Below are positions 37,531 through 49,213 of a stretch of DNA of 64,000 nucleotides, one piece after another. The notes under the pieces are model-generated. The model made no database searches. It saw nothing but the letters and a program-made list of their open reading frames with translations, and was not told where the DNA came from. The translations under genes were made by a program, and so were the position numbers. Source of the stretch: Gammaproteobacteria bacterium. GTDB taxonomy: Bacteria > Pseudomonadota > Gammaproteobacteria > Steroidobacterales > Foliamicaceae. The stretch lies in NCBI GenBank assembly GCA_009844425.1, contig VYBN01000017.1, positions 208,989 to 272,988 of the forward strand. Direction: 5' to 3'. Every line of letters starts with the position of its first letter. The stretch's first letter is position 1.

Positions 37531-37988
37531 GGTTGTCGGTCGAGATTCCAGTTGCCGATGTCCCCGTCCTGACCCTCGCCGCCTTCCTGTCCATCGCGTC
37601 CCAGGGTGTATACATCCACGTCTCCGCGGCGGCCCGGGCTGGCGTACAGATAGGGGCGATTCCAGGGGTCCAGCGGCAGGCGGCGCATATAGCCGCCCGC
37701 CGGCCAGCGGACGTCGGGATCATTGGGCCGTTCCACCAGCGCCTCCAGTCCCTCCGCGTTGGTGGGGTAGCGGAAATTGTCCAGCCGGAATATGTCCAGC
37801 GCCGCCTCTATCGTCTGGATATCCGCCCGGGCCCGGGTGATCCGGGCGTCATCGACGCGGCCCACGTAAACGCCCGTCGCGATCGCGGCCAGGATGCCGA
37901 TGATGGCCAGCACCACCAGCAGTTCCATGAGCGTAAAACCGCGGGAACGCCGGGCGGAATCCTGTCTGCCGTAAGAATCGCGCTTCAT
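37527..37988 (-). CDS. gspG: Type II secretion system major pseudopilin G
   Basis: SRGFTLMELLVVLAIIGILAAIATGVYVGRVDDARITRARADIQTIEAALDIFRLDNFRYPT. Confidence 0.94.
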   Translation of the reverse strand: MKRDSYGRQDSARRSRGFTLMELLVVLAIIGILAAIATGVYVGRVDDARITRARADIQTIEAALDIFRLDNFRYPTNAEGLEALVERPNDPDVRWPAGGYMRRLPLDPWNRPYLYASPGRRGDVDVYTLGRDGQEGGEGQDGDIGNWNLDRQP

Positions 37989-38042
37989 CCGGCAATCATG
38001 CCAGAGCAGGATTAAGGGCGCTATCGCCTATAATTTTTCTGC

Positions 38043-38792
38043 GTGTCCGACGATACGAACCTGTTTTCCCTGAGCGGAGAGATCGCCCTGGTCACGGGCG
38101 CGACGCGCGGCATCGGGGCCGAGATTGCGCAGCAGTTCCGGGCCGCCGGCGCCGACGTGATCGGGACCGCGACGACGGCTGCGGGCGCAGTTGAAATCGC
38201 CGACCGCCTGGGCGGCGACGATGCGGGAAAGGTGCTCGACGTGGCGTCCGACGAGAGCGTTCAGGCCCTGATGAAAGACCTGGCCGAGCGCCTCCCCACC
38301 ATCCTTGTGAACAACGCGGGCATCGTCCGCGACAACCTGCTGCTGAGGATGAAGCCGGACGACTGGCAGGACGTCGTCAACACCAATCTCAATTCGGCCT
38401 ACCGCCTGTGCAAGGGCTGTCTGCGCGGCATGCTGAGGGCGCGGCGCGGGCGCATCATCAACCTGTCTTCCGTGGTGGGCGCCGCCGGAGCGGCAGGGCA
38501 GGCCAATTACGCGGCTGCCAAGGCCGGACTGCTGGGCTTCACCCGTGCGCTGGCGCTGGAAGTGGCCGGGCGCGGCATCACCGTGAACGCCATCGCGCCA
38601 GGCTATATCGAAACCGACATGACCGCGGGAGTGACGTCCGAGCGCAAGGACGCGATCGTCACGCAGATTCCGGCCGGACGCGCCGGTTCGCCGCTGGACG
38701 TGGCCGGGGCCGCCGTCTTCCTGGCGTCGCCCGCGGCGTCCTACGTCACCGGCACCGTGCTGCACGTGAACGGCGGAATGTGGATGGGCTGA
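38043..38792 (+). CDS. fabG: 3-oxoacyl-ACP reductase
   Basis: LVTGATRGIGAEIAQQF, LVNNAGIVRDNLLLRMK, NYAAAKAGLLGFTRALALEVAGRGITVNAIAPGYIETDMT. Confidence 0.95.
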   Translation: MSDDTNLFSLSGEIALVTGATRGIGAEIAQQFRAAGADVIGTATTAAGAVEIADRLGGDDAGKVLDVASDESVQALMKDLAERLPTILVNNAGIVRDNLLLRMKPDDWQDVVNTNLNSAYRLCKGCLRGMLRARRGRIINLSSVVGAAGAAGQANYAAAKAGLLGFTRALALEVAGRGITVNAIAPGYIETDMTAGVTSERKDAIVTQIPAGRAGSPLDVAGAAVFLASPAASYVTGTVLHVNGGMWMG

Positions 38793-38828
38793 TGCCCGAA
38801 ACGGGCTGATCGGGACTTCACGCGCAAA

Positions 38829-38842
38829 CGCCCGTCGGGGCG
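38829..38842. terminator. Small GC hairpin between fabG and acpP
   Basis: CGCCC-GTCG-GGGCG; no strong T-tract. Confidence 0.3.
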
Positions 38843-38911
38843 GGTATTCCGTTAGAATACGCGCTTCGGCATTACTGTCGGCTTCGCCCGGCTCCCAGGG
38901 GAATTGGATCT

Positions 38912-39151
38912 ATGAGCAATGTTGAACAACAGATCAAAGCGATCATCGCCGAGCAGCTTGGCGTGTCCGAATCCAGCATCACGAACGAGTCCTCGTTCGT
39001 GGACGACCTGGGCGCCGATTCGCTGGACACCGTGGAATTGGTGATGGCGCTTGAGGAAGAGTTCGAAACCGAGATCCCCGACGAAAACGCCGAGCAGATT
39101 ACTACCGTTCAGGAAGCGATCGACTTCATTTCCGCCCGCCTGGAGGAATAG
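38912..39151 (+). CDS. acpP: Acyl carrier protein
   Basis: [27 protein letters not shown]. Confidence 0.97.
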   Translation: MSNVEQQIKAIIAEQLGVSESSITNESSFVDDLGADSLDTVELVMALEEEFETEIPDENAEQITTVQEAIDFISARLEE

Positions 39152-39230
39152 CCGAACCGGCGCGGCCGGACCAAAGAACTGACAGCACCAGCGTGATTTC
39201 CGGCACGCCTGGCCGCCTGGAGTAATTCTC

Positions 39231-40474
<1,244 letters not shown>

Positions 40475-40475
<1 letters not shown>

Positions 40476-41518
40476 TGACCCGCAACGCCAAGACCGTGGT
40501 TGCCGGGGTAGCCGCGGCGGCCCTCCTCGCGCTTGCCGGGCTGTATTCCGCACGGCTGGCGCTGGAAAACCCTCTCGCTGCCGGATCCGCCGATCGGACC
40601 GTGATCGTCGAACCGGGCGACTCGCTGAATGCGGTGGCCGCGCGGCTTGAGGAACGGATGATCCTGGAGCGGCCGTGGCTGTTCAAGCTGGCGGCCTATG
40701 TGACGGGAAGCTCGGCGCGCATACAGGCAGGCGAATACCGGGTCGGGGCCGGGGACACCCATCGCCAGCTCATCGATCGCATGGTTCGCGGCGAGGTCGT
40801 TCAGCACTACTTCACCATCATCGAAGGGTGGACCGTTGGCGAGCTTCTTCGCGCCCTGCCTGCCGCCAAACCGCTGGTTTCCACCCTGCAGGCGCGCGAC
40901 GCGGAAGACCTGGCCGGAGAACTGGCGCTTGGATATGGACACGCCGAAGGATGGTTCTTCCCGGATACCTACGCTTATACGCGCGGTGAAACCGACGCCG
41001 ATGTGCTTCTGCGGGCCCACGCGCTGATGCAGGACCGATTGCAGGCGGCCTGGGCGGAGCGCGTTGCCGGAATGCCCCTCGAAGATCCCTACGAAGCCCT
41101 GATCCTGGCGTCAATCATCGAGCGCGAGACCGGGATCGACGCCGAGCGCCCCGTCATCGCCGGCGTACTCACACGGCGACTTAAACTGCGCATGCGCCTT
41201 CAGGTGGACCCCACGGTGATCTACGGAATCGGCGAGTCGTACGCCGGCGACATTACCCGCGCCCACTTGCGCGAAGACACGCCCTACAACAGCTATACGC
41301 GATACGGGCTGCCGCCCACGCCCATCTCGCTGCCCGGCGAGCCTTCCCTTCAGGCGGCCGTGCAGCCGCAGCCGGGCAAGTTCCTTTACTACGTGGCTTC
41401 CGCGGACCTCGACGGCAGCCATGTATTCAACGAGACGCTGGACGGACACAACGCCGCGGTCGCGTTGCTCGGGCGCAGCCAGCGCGCTCGCAACGGCGGC
41501 AACGCGCCGGTTGAATGA
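40475..41518 (+). CDS. mltG: Endolytic transglycosylase MltG
   Basis: LASIIERETGIDAERPVIAGVLTRRLKLRMRLQVDPTVIYGIG. Confidence 0.94.
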
Positions 41519-41560
41519 CGCCGTCCGCGACGCGGCTTTGCAGGCTATGCTTGAACCGAT

Positions 41561-42187
41561 ATGAGCCGCGGACGATTCGTAGTTCTGGAAGGGATAGAAG
41601 GCGCCGGCAAGTCCACTCACACCGCCTTCCTGGCCGGCTGGCTCAGGCAAAGGGGCATTGCCGTGGTTGCAGCCCGGGAACCGGGCGGGACCGCGCTGGG
41701 AGAACGGCTCAGAGACATACTGCTGGATCCCGAACTGACCGGCATGCCGCCGCTGGCGGAGTTGCTGCTGATGTTCGCCGCGCGCAGCGCGTCCCTCAAG
41801 GAAGTCATCCTTCCCGCGCTCGACGAGGGTTCGTGGGTGATCTGCGACCGCTTCGTGGACTCGAGTTACGCCTATCAATCGTACGGCCGCGGCGTTTCGC
41901 TGGAGTACGTGGAGGCGCTTGAAAAGCAGGTCCTGGACGGCCTGCGCCCCGATCTCACCATTCTTCTGGATACCCCGGTGCGCCTCGGTCTCTCGCGCAA
42001 GGCCGATCCGCAAGGGGCCGACCGGTTCGAACGCGAGAGCCGGGAGTTCTTCGAGCGGGTGCGCGCCGGGTATCTGGAGCGGGCCGCGCTGGGAGGCGAC
42101 GGTTACCGCATTGTCGATGCGTCGAAGTCGCTGGAGGAAGTGCAAACGGACCTCAGAAACGCGGTTCGTCCGCTGGTCGGACTCTAG
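41561..42187 (+). CDS. tmk: Thymidylate kinase
   Basis: RGRFVVLEGIEGAGKSTHTAFLAGWL, DRFVDSSYAYQ. Confidence 0.96.
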   Translation: MSRGRFVVLEGIEGAGKSTHTAFLAGWLRQRGIAVVAAREPGGTALGERLRDILLDPELTGMPPLAELLLMFAARSASLKEVILPALDEGSWVICDRFVDSSYAYQSYGRGVSLEYVEALEKQVLDGLRPDLTILLDTPVRLGLSRKADPQGADRFERESREFFERVRAGYLERAALGGDGYRIVDASKSLEEVQTDLRNAVRPLVGL

Positions 42188-42191
42188 TGTC

Positions 42192-43151
42192 ATGAGCCGG
42201 ACGGAGCTTCCCTGGCTGGAGCCTCTTGAGGCCGAACTCGCGGCCCAGATCGGTTCGGGCCAACTCGCTCATGCGCTGCTGGTGCACGGCCAGCGCGGCA
42301 CCGGGAAACGGCGCCTTGCCGCATGGCTGGCGCAGGAGTTACTGGGTTCCGACCGACCCGTATGGCCCGCGGAATCCGCTCCGGAGACCACCCTGCACGC
42401 GAATCTTCACCCGGCCGCGCCGGAGGCCGGCAAGTTGCTCTCGGTAGAACGTATCCGGGAGCTGATCGATTTCATGCTCCTGAGCACCTACGGCTCGGGC
42501 GCGCGCATTGCGGCGGTCTGCCCGGCCGAGTCGATGACGCGATCGGCCGCCAACAGCCTGCTCAAGATTCTCGAGGAACCGCGGCCGAACAGCTATATCC
42601 TCCTGGTCGCGGACGATCCGGCGCAATTGCCTGCCACGATCATCAGCCGCTGCCGCCTGCTGCGTTCTCCGGCCGTACCGCGGGACGCGGCGCTTGCCTG
42701 GCTGGCGCAGCAGGAACCGGACGCGAACTGGGACAACGCCTTGCGTCTGGCCGGAGGCGGACCGCTCGCGGCGCGGCAGATTCACGCCGACGGCCTCGAC
42801 GAACGCGCCAGAACGATGAGCGGCCAACTGGCCGGCCTGGAACGGCGGGCATCCACGCCGCTGGAAGTGGCGCGGAGCTGGAAGGACCTGCCGATGCGAT
42901 TCTGTTGCGATTTCCTGTTCCGTTGCGCGTTTCGCCGGATCAGCGACTGGACCGCAAACGAAAATAATGCCTACAAGCAGAGATTTTCGGTATTGTCCCC
43001 GGATTTGCAGGAGGCAATGATCAGGGACGGCTTCGTTCACCTGGACAACGTCATGGATTGCCGCCGCATTGAACGCTTCACGCCGAACGCGGAACTGGCC
43101 GTAACGGTGCTGCTCAAGGACTGGTACGGGGGTTTCGGCACCCAGCGATGA
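42192..43151 (+). CDS. holB: DNA polymerase III delta' subunit
   Basis: HALLVHGQRGTGKRRLAAWLAQ, SANSLLKILEEPRPNSYILLV; internal ATG at 42192. Confidence 0.88.
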   Translation: MSRTELPWLEPLEAELAAQIGSGQLAHALLVHGQRGTGKRRLAAWLAQELLGSDRPVWPAESAPETTLHANLHPAAPEAGKLLSVERIRELIDFMLLSTYGSGARIAAVCPAESMTRSAANSLLKILEEPRPNSYILLVADDPAQLPATIISRCRLLRSPAVPRDAALAWLAQQEPDANWDNALRLAGGGPLAARQIHADGLDERARTMSGQLAGLERRASTPLEVARSWKDLPMRFCCDFLFRCAFRRISDWTANENNAYKQRFSVLSPDLQEAMIRDGFVHLDNVMDCRRIERFTPNAELAVTVLLKDWYGGFGTQR

Positions 43152-43483
43152 GCGTCCCCGGCTTCTACTCCCTGGTCCTGGAGGACGCCGATTCGCTTTC
43201 GGCTGCCTGGCTGCCGTTCCTCGAACCGGGCGGACTGTTCGTTGCGACCCGCCGGGATCATTTCCCGGGAGAAGAAGTCGTGCTCCTGCTGCAACTTCCC
43301 GACGGCGAAAAGCGCAGCGTCGCCGGCAGCATCGCCTGGATAAGCGCGGAAGATCTCTCCGGACAGCCGCCGGGCGCCGGCGTGGCACTCGACGGCGAGG
43401 AAGGGCAGGCGCTGGCGGAAACGATCAGGCGAATCGTGCGCGAAGCACCGTCTCCGGCCGAAGCGCTCCTGGCCCGCTTCTGA
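43148..43483 (+). CDS. PilZ domain protein
   Basis: LPFLEPGGLFVATRRDHFPGEEVVLLLQLPDGEKRSVAGSIAWIS; follows holB. Confidence 0.88.
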   Translation: MSVPGFYSLVLEDADSLSAAWLPFLEPGGLFVATRRDHFPGEEVVLLLQLPDGEKRSVAGSIAWISAEDLSGQPPGAGVALDGEEGQALAETIRRIVREAPSPAEALLARF

Positions 43484-43507
43484 AACGATCGAACAACTGA
43501 CGCTCCT

Positions 43508-43617
43508 CGCGGCGTTCTTGCCAGTGCCTTCCGGGAGTTTGTGAGCCATGGATGGCGGAACAAAGCTCCATGGATGGATTTATGCGTCTCCCGGAAGGCA
43601 CTGGCAAGAACGCCGCG
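43508..43617. repeat. Long hairpin element 2: 30-bp perfect arms, 50-nt loop with GAGCCATGGATGGCG and GCTCCATGGATGGA units
   Basis: 43508-43537 is the exact reverse complement of 43588-43617. Confidence 0.95.
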
Positions 43618-43627
43618 TGCCAGCGCT

Positions 43628-45367
43628 TCAGCGCCAACCGGAGAATCGCACTACGCGCTGAGGTGTTTGCTGGACGCGGCATTCGGGGCGCAGCTTTTCG
43701 GCGCCCAGCAGGTACCAGTAGCGGCGGTGGGCATAGCCCAGACGAATTCCCGAATCGCCGGTGAAACACCAGTTTCGATATTCTTCCGGCGCCAGCAGCA
43801 TCCGGTCGGGAGCTTCTCCGAGCCAGGCCGAAGCATCGAGGATTTCCTGGCGGCGGTCGGCGCGCCGGCGCCCGAAATGGGTGACCGGCCGGTCCACGTG
43901 CAGCATCTGCTGGGCCCGCCAGTCGGCCAGTCCCAGTTCCGTGCCCTCGGGAATTGCCTGAAGAGCCGCGGCCGTTATCGTCTTGCCGGAGCGCCCCTCA
44001 TTGAGCAGCGAGAACGATCCCCAGCCCAGCAGCATCCAGAACAGCACGATGATGCAACCCGTGACCGCGGGCGCCCTGCGGCTGCCGGCGGACAAGAGGC
44101 CCGCCAGACCGGCCGCGCTGGCCACGATCACCAGCGGCACGACTACGGGATGGACCGAATTGATCTCGAGAAGCAGCGCGAGCCGTCCCGGATTCAAAAG
44201 GTTGAACCAGAACGGCGAACCGTCCGAAAGCGACGTAACCGCCGGCTCGTCGGCCGGCGTCACGCCGTACACGCTCAGCATCGAAAAAAGCAGAACCAGC
44301 AGCACGGCCATCATTCCGAACCAGAGCGTCAGGCGGCAGTTCCTGCGCTGCAGGGCGCCAGCGAGGTGCGGGCCGCAGGCAAGCGCCAGCGCCGGAATGA
44401 CCGGCAGGAAATCGGCGGCCCGCTTCGCCTGGCTGACGGAAATGAGAAGCAGGACCGCGGCCGCCCAGACGATGAAGCAGAGCAGGGCGGGGTCGCGCGC
44501 ACGCAGGCCGTCCCCCCAGCCGTAGCGGACCCAGGGAAGCGTCAGCACAAGGGGGAAACAGGCCCAGGGGACGACCTGCAAGACGTAGTACCAGAATGGG
44601 TAGAGGTCGCTCCACGACGCGGGCCCGCGGCCCAGAGGCCAGGCTTCCGGCAAGGCCAGCCTGTAAGCGGCCACGGCCTCGCTGCCGGATCCCCAGAGCA
44701 GGGCCAGCCAGGCCGCCGGGACCGCCGCAAGCACGGCAATGCCCGCCAGCAACCTGAGGTTCCAGCGCGCCGGCCTCAACAGCCAGCCGCGGCGCGCAGC
44801 CCAGAGCCACGGCGCCAGCAGCAGGAGCGGCAACAAGCCGGAAATGTCGATCAGCAATCCCAGCGCACAAGCAAGGCAGCCGAGAACGCAATGGCCCCAG
44901 GCGGGGCCCAGCAGCAGGTGGCGGGACAGCCCGTAAAGGCCTGACGCGATGAAGAAACACAAGACGATGTCGCCGCCGGCGCCGTGTGCCTGCAACGCGA
45001 ACTGCACACAGCCCAGCAGTGCGACCCCGGCCCAGAAACCGGCGGCATCGTCCCAGAGCCGGCGGGCCAGGTCGCAGGTCATCCACAGCATGCCGATGCC
45101 GGCCAGCAGCGAAGGCAGGAGGAACCCGATCCTGATGCCGAACAGCCACTGAAAAACCGCCAGTATCCAAAGGTATAGCGGCCCTTCCTTGACGAACAGT
45201 TCACCTGCGAGCGTGGGCGCCAGCCAATCGCCGGAACTGAGCATTTCCGCGGCGGCGAGCGCGTTTTCCGGCTCGTTGGGCGGCCAGGGATCGCGCAGGC
45301 CGAAACCCGCGGTCAGGATCAGCAGTGCGGCGCCGAACAGGATCAGCGAACGGATCCGGTCTCTCAT
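43628..45367 (-). CDS. ArnT/PMT-like membrane glycosyltransferase
   Basis: GLRDPWPPNEPENALAAAEMLSSGDWLAPTLAGELFVKEGPLYLW; many TM segments. Confidence 0.85.
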   Translation of the reverse strand: MRDRIRSLILFGAALLILTAGFGLRDPWPPNEPENALAAAEMLSSGDWLAPTLAGELFVKEGPLYLWILAVFQWLFGIRIGFLLPSLLAGIGMLWMTCDLARRLWDDAAGFWAGVALLGCVQFALQAHGAGGDIVLCFFIASGLYGLSRHLLLGPAWGHCVLGCLACALGLLIDISGLLPLLLLAPWLWAARRGWLLRPARWNLRLLAGIAVLAAVPAAWLALLWGSGSEAVAAYRLALPEAWPLGRGPASWSDLYPFWYYVLQVVPWACFPLVLTLPWVRYGWGDGLRARDPALLCFIVWAAAVLLLISVSQAKRAADFLPVIPALALACGPHLAGALQRRNCRLTLWFGMMAVLLVLLFSMLSVYGVTPADEPAVTSLSDGSPFWFNLLNPGRLALLLEINSVHPVVVPLVIVASAAGLAGLLSAGSRRAPAVTGCIIVLFWMLLGWGSFSLLNEGRSGKTITAAALQAIPEGTELGLADWRAQQMLHVDRPVTHFGRRRADRRQEILDASAWLGEAPDRMLLAPEEYRNWCFTGDSGIRLGYAHRRYWYLLGAEKLRPECRVQQTPQRVVRFSGWR

Positions 45368-45448
45368 ACCGCAAGTGTATCGCTCCGCAGGCGACACTTA
45401 TAATCCCGTTCGCGACTACTCCCGTCCTGCACCGGCGCCCGGAAGCCT

Positions 45449-46480
45449 ATGACCATACGAACCGATGCACTGATCGTTGGCGCGGGGCCCTGCGGGTTGT
45501 TCCAGGTGTTTGAACTCGGACTACTCGGCATCAACGCGCACCTGGTCGACGCCCTGCGGGAGCCCGGCGGGCAGTGTACGGAACTCTATCCGGACAAGCC
45601 CATCTATGACATTCCGGCCATACCGGTGCTCAACGCCCAGGATCTGGTGGATGCCCTTCTTAAGCAGATCAAACCCTTCAATCCCACCTTTCACCTCGGC
45701 GAGGAGGTAACGGTGGTCCGGCCGCTCGGAGAAGGGGATGGCTTTCACGTCGAAACCGGTGCCGGGACGCGATTTCAGGCAAAAACGCTTTTTCTCGCCG
45801 GCGGCGTGGGCTCGTTTCAACCCCGCAAGCTGCGCCTGGACGGCGCCGAGACCCTGGAAGGCCGGCAGCTTCATTACCGGGTAAAGGATTCCTCGCGTTT
45901 CCGCGGCAGGCGTCTGTTGATACTCGGCGGCGGCGACTCCGCGCTGGACTGGGCGCTGGAATTGAGCGGAACCGCCCAATCGGTGACGCTGGCGCACCGA
46001 CGCGACGAGTACCGCGCTGCGCCGGCGTCGGTGGCGCAGTTGAAAGAGCTGGTTGATCAGGGCAGGGCGCAACTCTACGAGAAGGCCCGCGCTACCCACC
46101 TGCACCTTGCCGGCGAAGACCTCAAGGCGGTCACGATCACGGTTGAGGACGTTGAGAGAGATCCTCTGGAAGTGGATGATTTATTGGTATTTTTCGGATT
46201 GGCGCCTAAGCTGGGCCCGATTGCCGACTGGGGCCTGGACCTGAACCGCAAGACCGTAAACGTGGATCCGGAAAAGTTCCAGACCAACGTGCCCGGAATC
46301 TTCGCCATCGGCGATATCTGCCACTATCCTGGAAAGAAGAAGCTGATCCTGAGCGGTTTTCACGAAGCCGCGCTGGCGGCCTTCGCGGCCAAGGCGATAC
46401 TCACTCCCGGCAAGAAGGTCCATCTGCAGTACACGACCACCAGCCCGATCATGCACAAGCGCCTGGGTTTGTCCGACTGA
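45449..46480 (+). CDS. Thioredoxin-reductase-like ferredoxin/flavodoxin-NADP reductase
   Basis: ALIVGAGPCGLFQVFELGLLGINAHLVDAL, LILGGGDSALDWALEL, GIFAIGDICHYPGKKKLILSGFHEAA. Confidence 0.92.
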   Translation: MTIRTDALIVGAGPCGLFQVFELGLLGINAHLVDALREPGGQCTELYPDKPIYDIPAIPVLNAQDLVDALLKQIKPFNPTFHLGEEVTVVRPLGEGDGFHVETGAGTRFQAKTLFLAGGVGSFQPRKLRLDGAETLEGRQLHYRVKDSSRFRGRRLLILGGGDSALDWALELSGTAQSVTLAHRRDEYRAAPASVAQLKELVDQGRAQLYEKARATHLHLAGEDLKAVTITVEDVERDPLEVDDLLVFFGLAPKLGPIADWGLDLNRKTVNVDPEKFQTNVPGIFAIGDICHYPGKKKLILSGFHEAALAAFAAKAILTPGKKVHLQYTTTSPIMHKRLGLSD

Positions 46481-46485
46481 ACGGC

Positions 46486-47073
46486 CTAATCGGACGGCAT
46501 GGCCGCCAGGACGGCCTCTTCGAACTGCTCCTCGCTGTGTCCGCCCAGTAGCGTCCGGAAGATTGATCCGTCCGGGCCGATCACGTAGTTCGCCGGCATG
46601 ACGCCCGGCCAGAAGGGATCCAGCTCTTCCACCAGCAGATAGTCCTCGAATTCCCCGTTCAGATAGCTGTGCCACTCGGGGAACCGGGTCTCGATGAATT
46701 CCGGCACAAGCCAGGCAGCGTCCGCCTGGTCGTCCAGCGATATCGCCACGAGGGCGAACCGGGACGGGTCCAGCTTCTCCCGAAGATTGATCAGCGCAGG
46801 AATCTCGTGGATACAGGGCCCGCACCAGGTGGCCCAGAAATTGACCAGCACCACCTTGCCACGGTGGCTTTCCAGCAGCGGCAGCAAACCGTCCGCCCGG
46901 ACCCACTCAAGGACGGGTTCATCGCCGCCTGCCGCGGCTTCCGGCGCCTGGTCTTCAGGCCACAGGGCAGGAGAGGCCAGCGCCAGGCTCGCCGCAACCA
47001 ACGCAACGGCATATCGGCGAATGGGTGTATGATCTGGGGTTGTTCGAACAGGGTTCACGGGAGCTAGCCTCAT
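46486..47073 (-). CDS. TlpA/ResA-like thioredoxin-fold protein
   Basis: VVLVNFWATWCGPCIHEIPALINLREKL; ATG at 47073 preferred. Confidence 0.88.
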   Translation of the reverse strand: MRLAPVNPVRTTPDHTPIRRYAVALVAASLALASPALWPEDQAPEAAAGGDEPVLEWVRADGLLPLLESHRGKVVLVNFWATWCGPCIHEIPALINLREKLDPSRFALVAISLDDQADAAWLVPEFIETRFPEWHSYLNGEFEDYLLVEELDPFWPGVMPANYVIGPDGSIFRTLLGGHSEEQFEEAVLAAMPSD

Positions 47074-48463
47074 GTTCAAGAAGGCATACTTTAGCGCATT
47101 GGCGCTTTTGGCCGCGTTTCTCTTCCTGCCGTCCACAGCCTGGACACAAGCCGAGATTCTCTATCAGAACGAACTGGGGTTGCCGGACAGAGCGGCCTTC
47201 AGTCCCGAGATTGCGGTATCCGGCAGCGGCGAAGTATATGTCGTGTTTCTGGACCGGCCCGACCCGACCGCGCCGCCTCCGAAGCGCAAACACGGCGAAC
47301 ACAGCCATCGCTCCTCGGTGGACCTGTGGATCGCGCGTTCCGACGACGGCGGGTCCAGCTTTCAGTCCCCCTCCATCGTCAACCATGAACAGGGCGTGAT
47401 CTGGGGCTTCCAGGTCAGCAAGCCCCGGGTCAACATTGACGACCACGGCACGGTACACATCTTCTATCCGGGCAACGCGCAGTCCAGCGAGACCCGGCTG
47501 GACGTCATCGCCTCGCAATACACGCGCTCGCTGGACAAGGGCGCGACATTCTCCGAGGCCGTTTTGCTGAACTCGCACGTCAAGAAGGACGGGCGGGGGC
47601 TTCTGGGTGAAGAACTTGGCGCGGCGCACGCCTTCGGCACCATGGGTGTGGCGCCGGACGGCACCGTGCACACTTTCTGGCTCGACACCCGCTACATGGG
47701 TGGTCCCAGCATGGGGGCCACGCTGTTTACGGCCTCATCGAAAGACGGCGGAGCGACATTCGGCAACGAGATTGAATTTGCCCGCGACGTGGTCTGTCCC
47801 TGCTGCCAGCTGGTCACCGACTTCGTTGGCGACGAAGCGGTGCTCGTGTCCTACCGGCACGTGTTCGACGACGGCTCCCGCGACAGCGTGGTGTTGCGCT
47901 CCACGGACGACGGGCAAACCTGGCCCGAGCTGGCCCGCTTGCCGATCGATCCCTGGTATATCGGCGGCTGCCCGCTCAAGCCCACCGACATGGCCGTGAA
48001 CGAGAACTACGTGTATTCCGTGGCGTTCTCCGCCGGCCCCGAGCAACAGGGCGTCTGGTTCAGCCGCTCGCGAAACGCCGCCCTCGACTTCGAGGAAGCC
48101 ATACACATGCATCCGGACTCCAAATACAGCGACGCGCCGGTCATCACCGTGACGCCCAGCGGGGTAGTGCGGGTCGTCTGGCATTCGCGCGAGGGCCGCA
48201 AGAGCCCCTACCGGCTGTACATGTCGGAGTCCTACGACCACGGCGAAACCTTTACGGCCCCCTGGGAGTTGCCCACGCCTGAAGAAGGCCAGTCACGCTT
48301 CCCGGTAATGGCCACGGATGCCGACGGGAATTCACACGTGGCCTGGGAGCAGCAGGTGAAGATCAGCGAAATCGTGACGACCGAAGTGCACGTCATGGGC
48401 ATCGCGGCGCCCAGCACAGGCCCCACCACGGTCATCGCCAGCCTGGGCCAGGGCGCCGAATAG
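47072..48463 (+). CDS. Secreted BNR/sialidase-like beta-propeller protein
   Basis: Repeated S.D.G.T.. blocks (RSDDGGSSFQ, SLDKGATFS, SKDGGATFG, STDDGQTWP). Confidence 0.8.
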   Translation: MFKKAYFSALALLAAFLFLPSTAWTQAEILYQNELGLPDRAAFSPEIAVSGSGEVYVVFLDRPDPTAPPPKRKHGEHSHRSSVDLWIARSDDGGSSFQSPSIVNHEQGVIWGFQVSKPRVNIDDHGTVHIFYPGNAQSSETRLDVIASQYTRSLDKGATFSEAVLLNSHVKKDGRGLLGEELGAAHAFGTMGVAPDGTVHTFWLDTRYMGGPSMGATLFTASSKDGGATFGNEIEFARDVVCPCCQLVTDFVGDEAVLVSYRHVFDDGSRDSVVLRSTDDGQTWPELARLPIDPWYIGGCPLKPTDMAVNENYVYSVAFSAGPEQQGVWFSRSRNAALDFEEAIHMHPDSKYSDAPVITVTPSGVVRVVWHSREGRKSPYRLYMSESYDHGETFTAPWELPTPEEGQSRFPVMATDADGNSHVAWEQQVKISEIVTTEVHVMGIAAPSTGPTTVIASLGQGAE

Positions 48464-48547
48464 AAAGCAGCGCTTTCGCAGCTTTGCTCGCGGCTCCAAC
48501 CGCGCCCCAATCAAGCGGGCGCGGCTACATGACGCCTTGACGGGCGG

Positions 48548-49213
48548 CTAGAACGGCTTGGCGAGGCCGAGATAGGCCAGCGCCAGCGACGTACCCCAGA
48601 ACAGGTAGACCACCTTTTTCGATTGCCCGAGCATCGTGGTGAAGATGGCCTCCACCTCGGGTGTCGAGCCTTCGGCTGCCAGTCGCCGGAATCCCGTTCC
48701 GATGTCGGCAACGTAGGACCTGAGCCACAGGCCTAGATATACCAGCACCCCGAACAGCATCACCTTCAAACCCAGCCAGTTGCTGCCGAAGCCGATATCC
48801 ATCACCAGCGATACGGCGCCGACAATCACGAGTGCAGGCGCGACGACCCAGCGGATGCGGTTGTCAATGATGCGAAAAGTGCTCCCGGCGGAAGGGCCCT
48901 TGTTCAGGTAGACCGCCCACGACAGCACCAGCCACGCCAGAAAGGCGATCCAGACCAGCCACAGCCAGGTTCCCGTAATCGGGCTAAGGCCCAGACTGTC
49001 CGCCAGCGTAAGGCCCACCGGAAACATGAGGATCAGGCACGACCGCGGCACCAGGTCGATCCACAACATGGCGGTCAGGAAGCGCCGCCGCTCCTCGATC
49101 GGGAGTTGCGCCTTGCAGATGTAGTGGGTCGTGACATAGACCCCCCAGTCCGGCCCCAGCCAATAGACGAACAGCACCAGGTGCGCGTAAAGAACGAAAG
49201 TGTGGAAGTCCAT
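48548..49213 (-). CDS. Multi-pass membrane protein (DUF2269-like), paralogue of 2902..3660
   Basis: AHLVLFVYWLGPDWGVYVTTHYI...MLWIDLVPRSCLILMFPVGL. Confidence 0.65.
   Translation of the reverse strand: MDFHTFVLYAHLVLFVYWLGPDWGVYVTTHYICKAQLPIEERRRFLTAMLWIDLVPRSCLILMFPVGLTLADSLGLSPITGTWLWLVWIAFLAWLVLSWAVYLNKGPSAGSTFRIIDNRIRWVVAPALVIVGAVSLVMDIGFGSNWLGLKVMLFGVLVYLGLWLRSYVADIGTGFRRLAAEGSTPEVEAIFTTMLGQSKKVVYLFWGTSLALAYLGLAKPF

Noticed and set aside
43541-44944. 467-aa plus-strand ORF starting inside hairpin element 2
   Set aside because: Antisense of the ArnT-like gene; polar low-complexity sequence without homology-like motifs.
48464-48547. GC-rich intergenic stems between convergent genes considered as a fourth hairpin element
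   Set aside because: Only 5-6 bp stems and no GGATG-type loop; does not match the other three.
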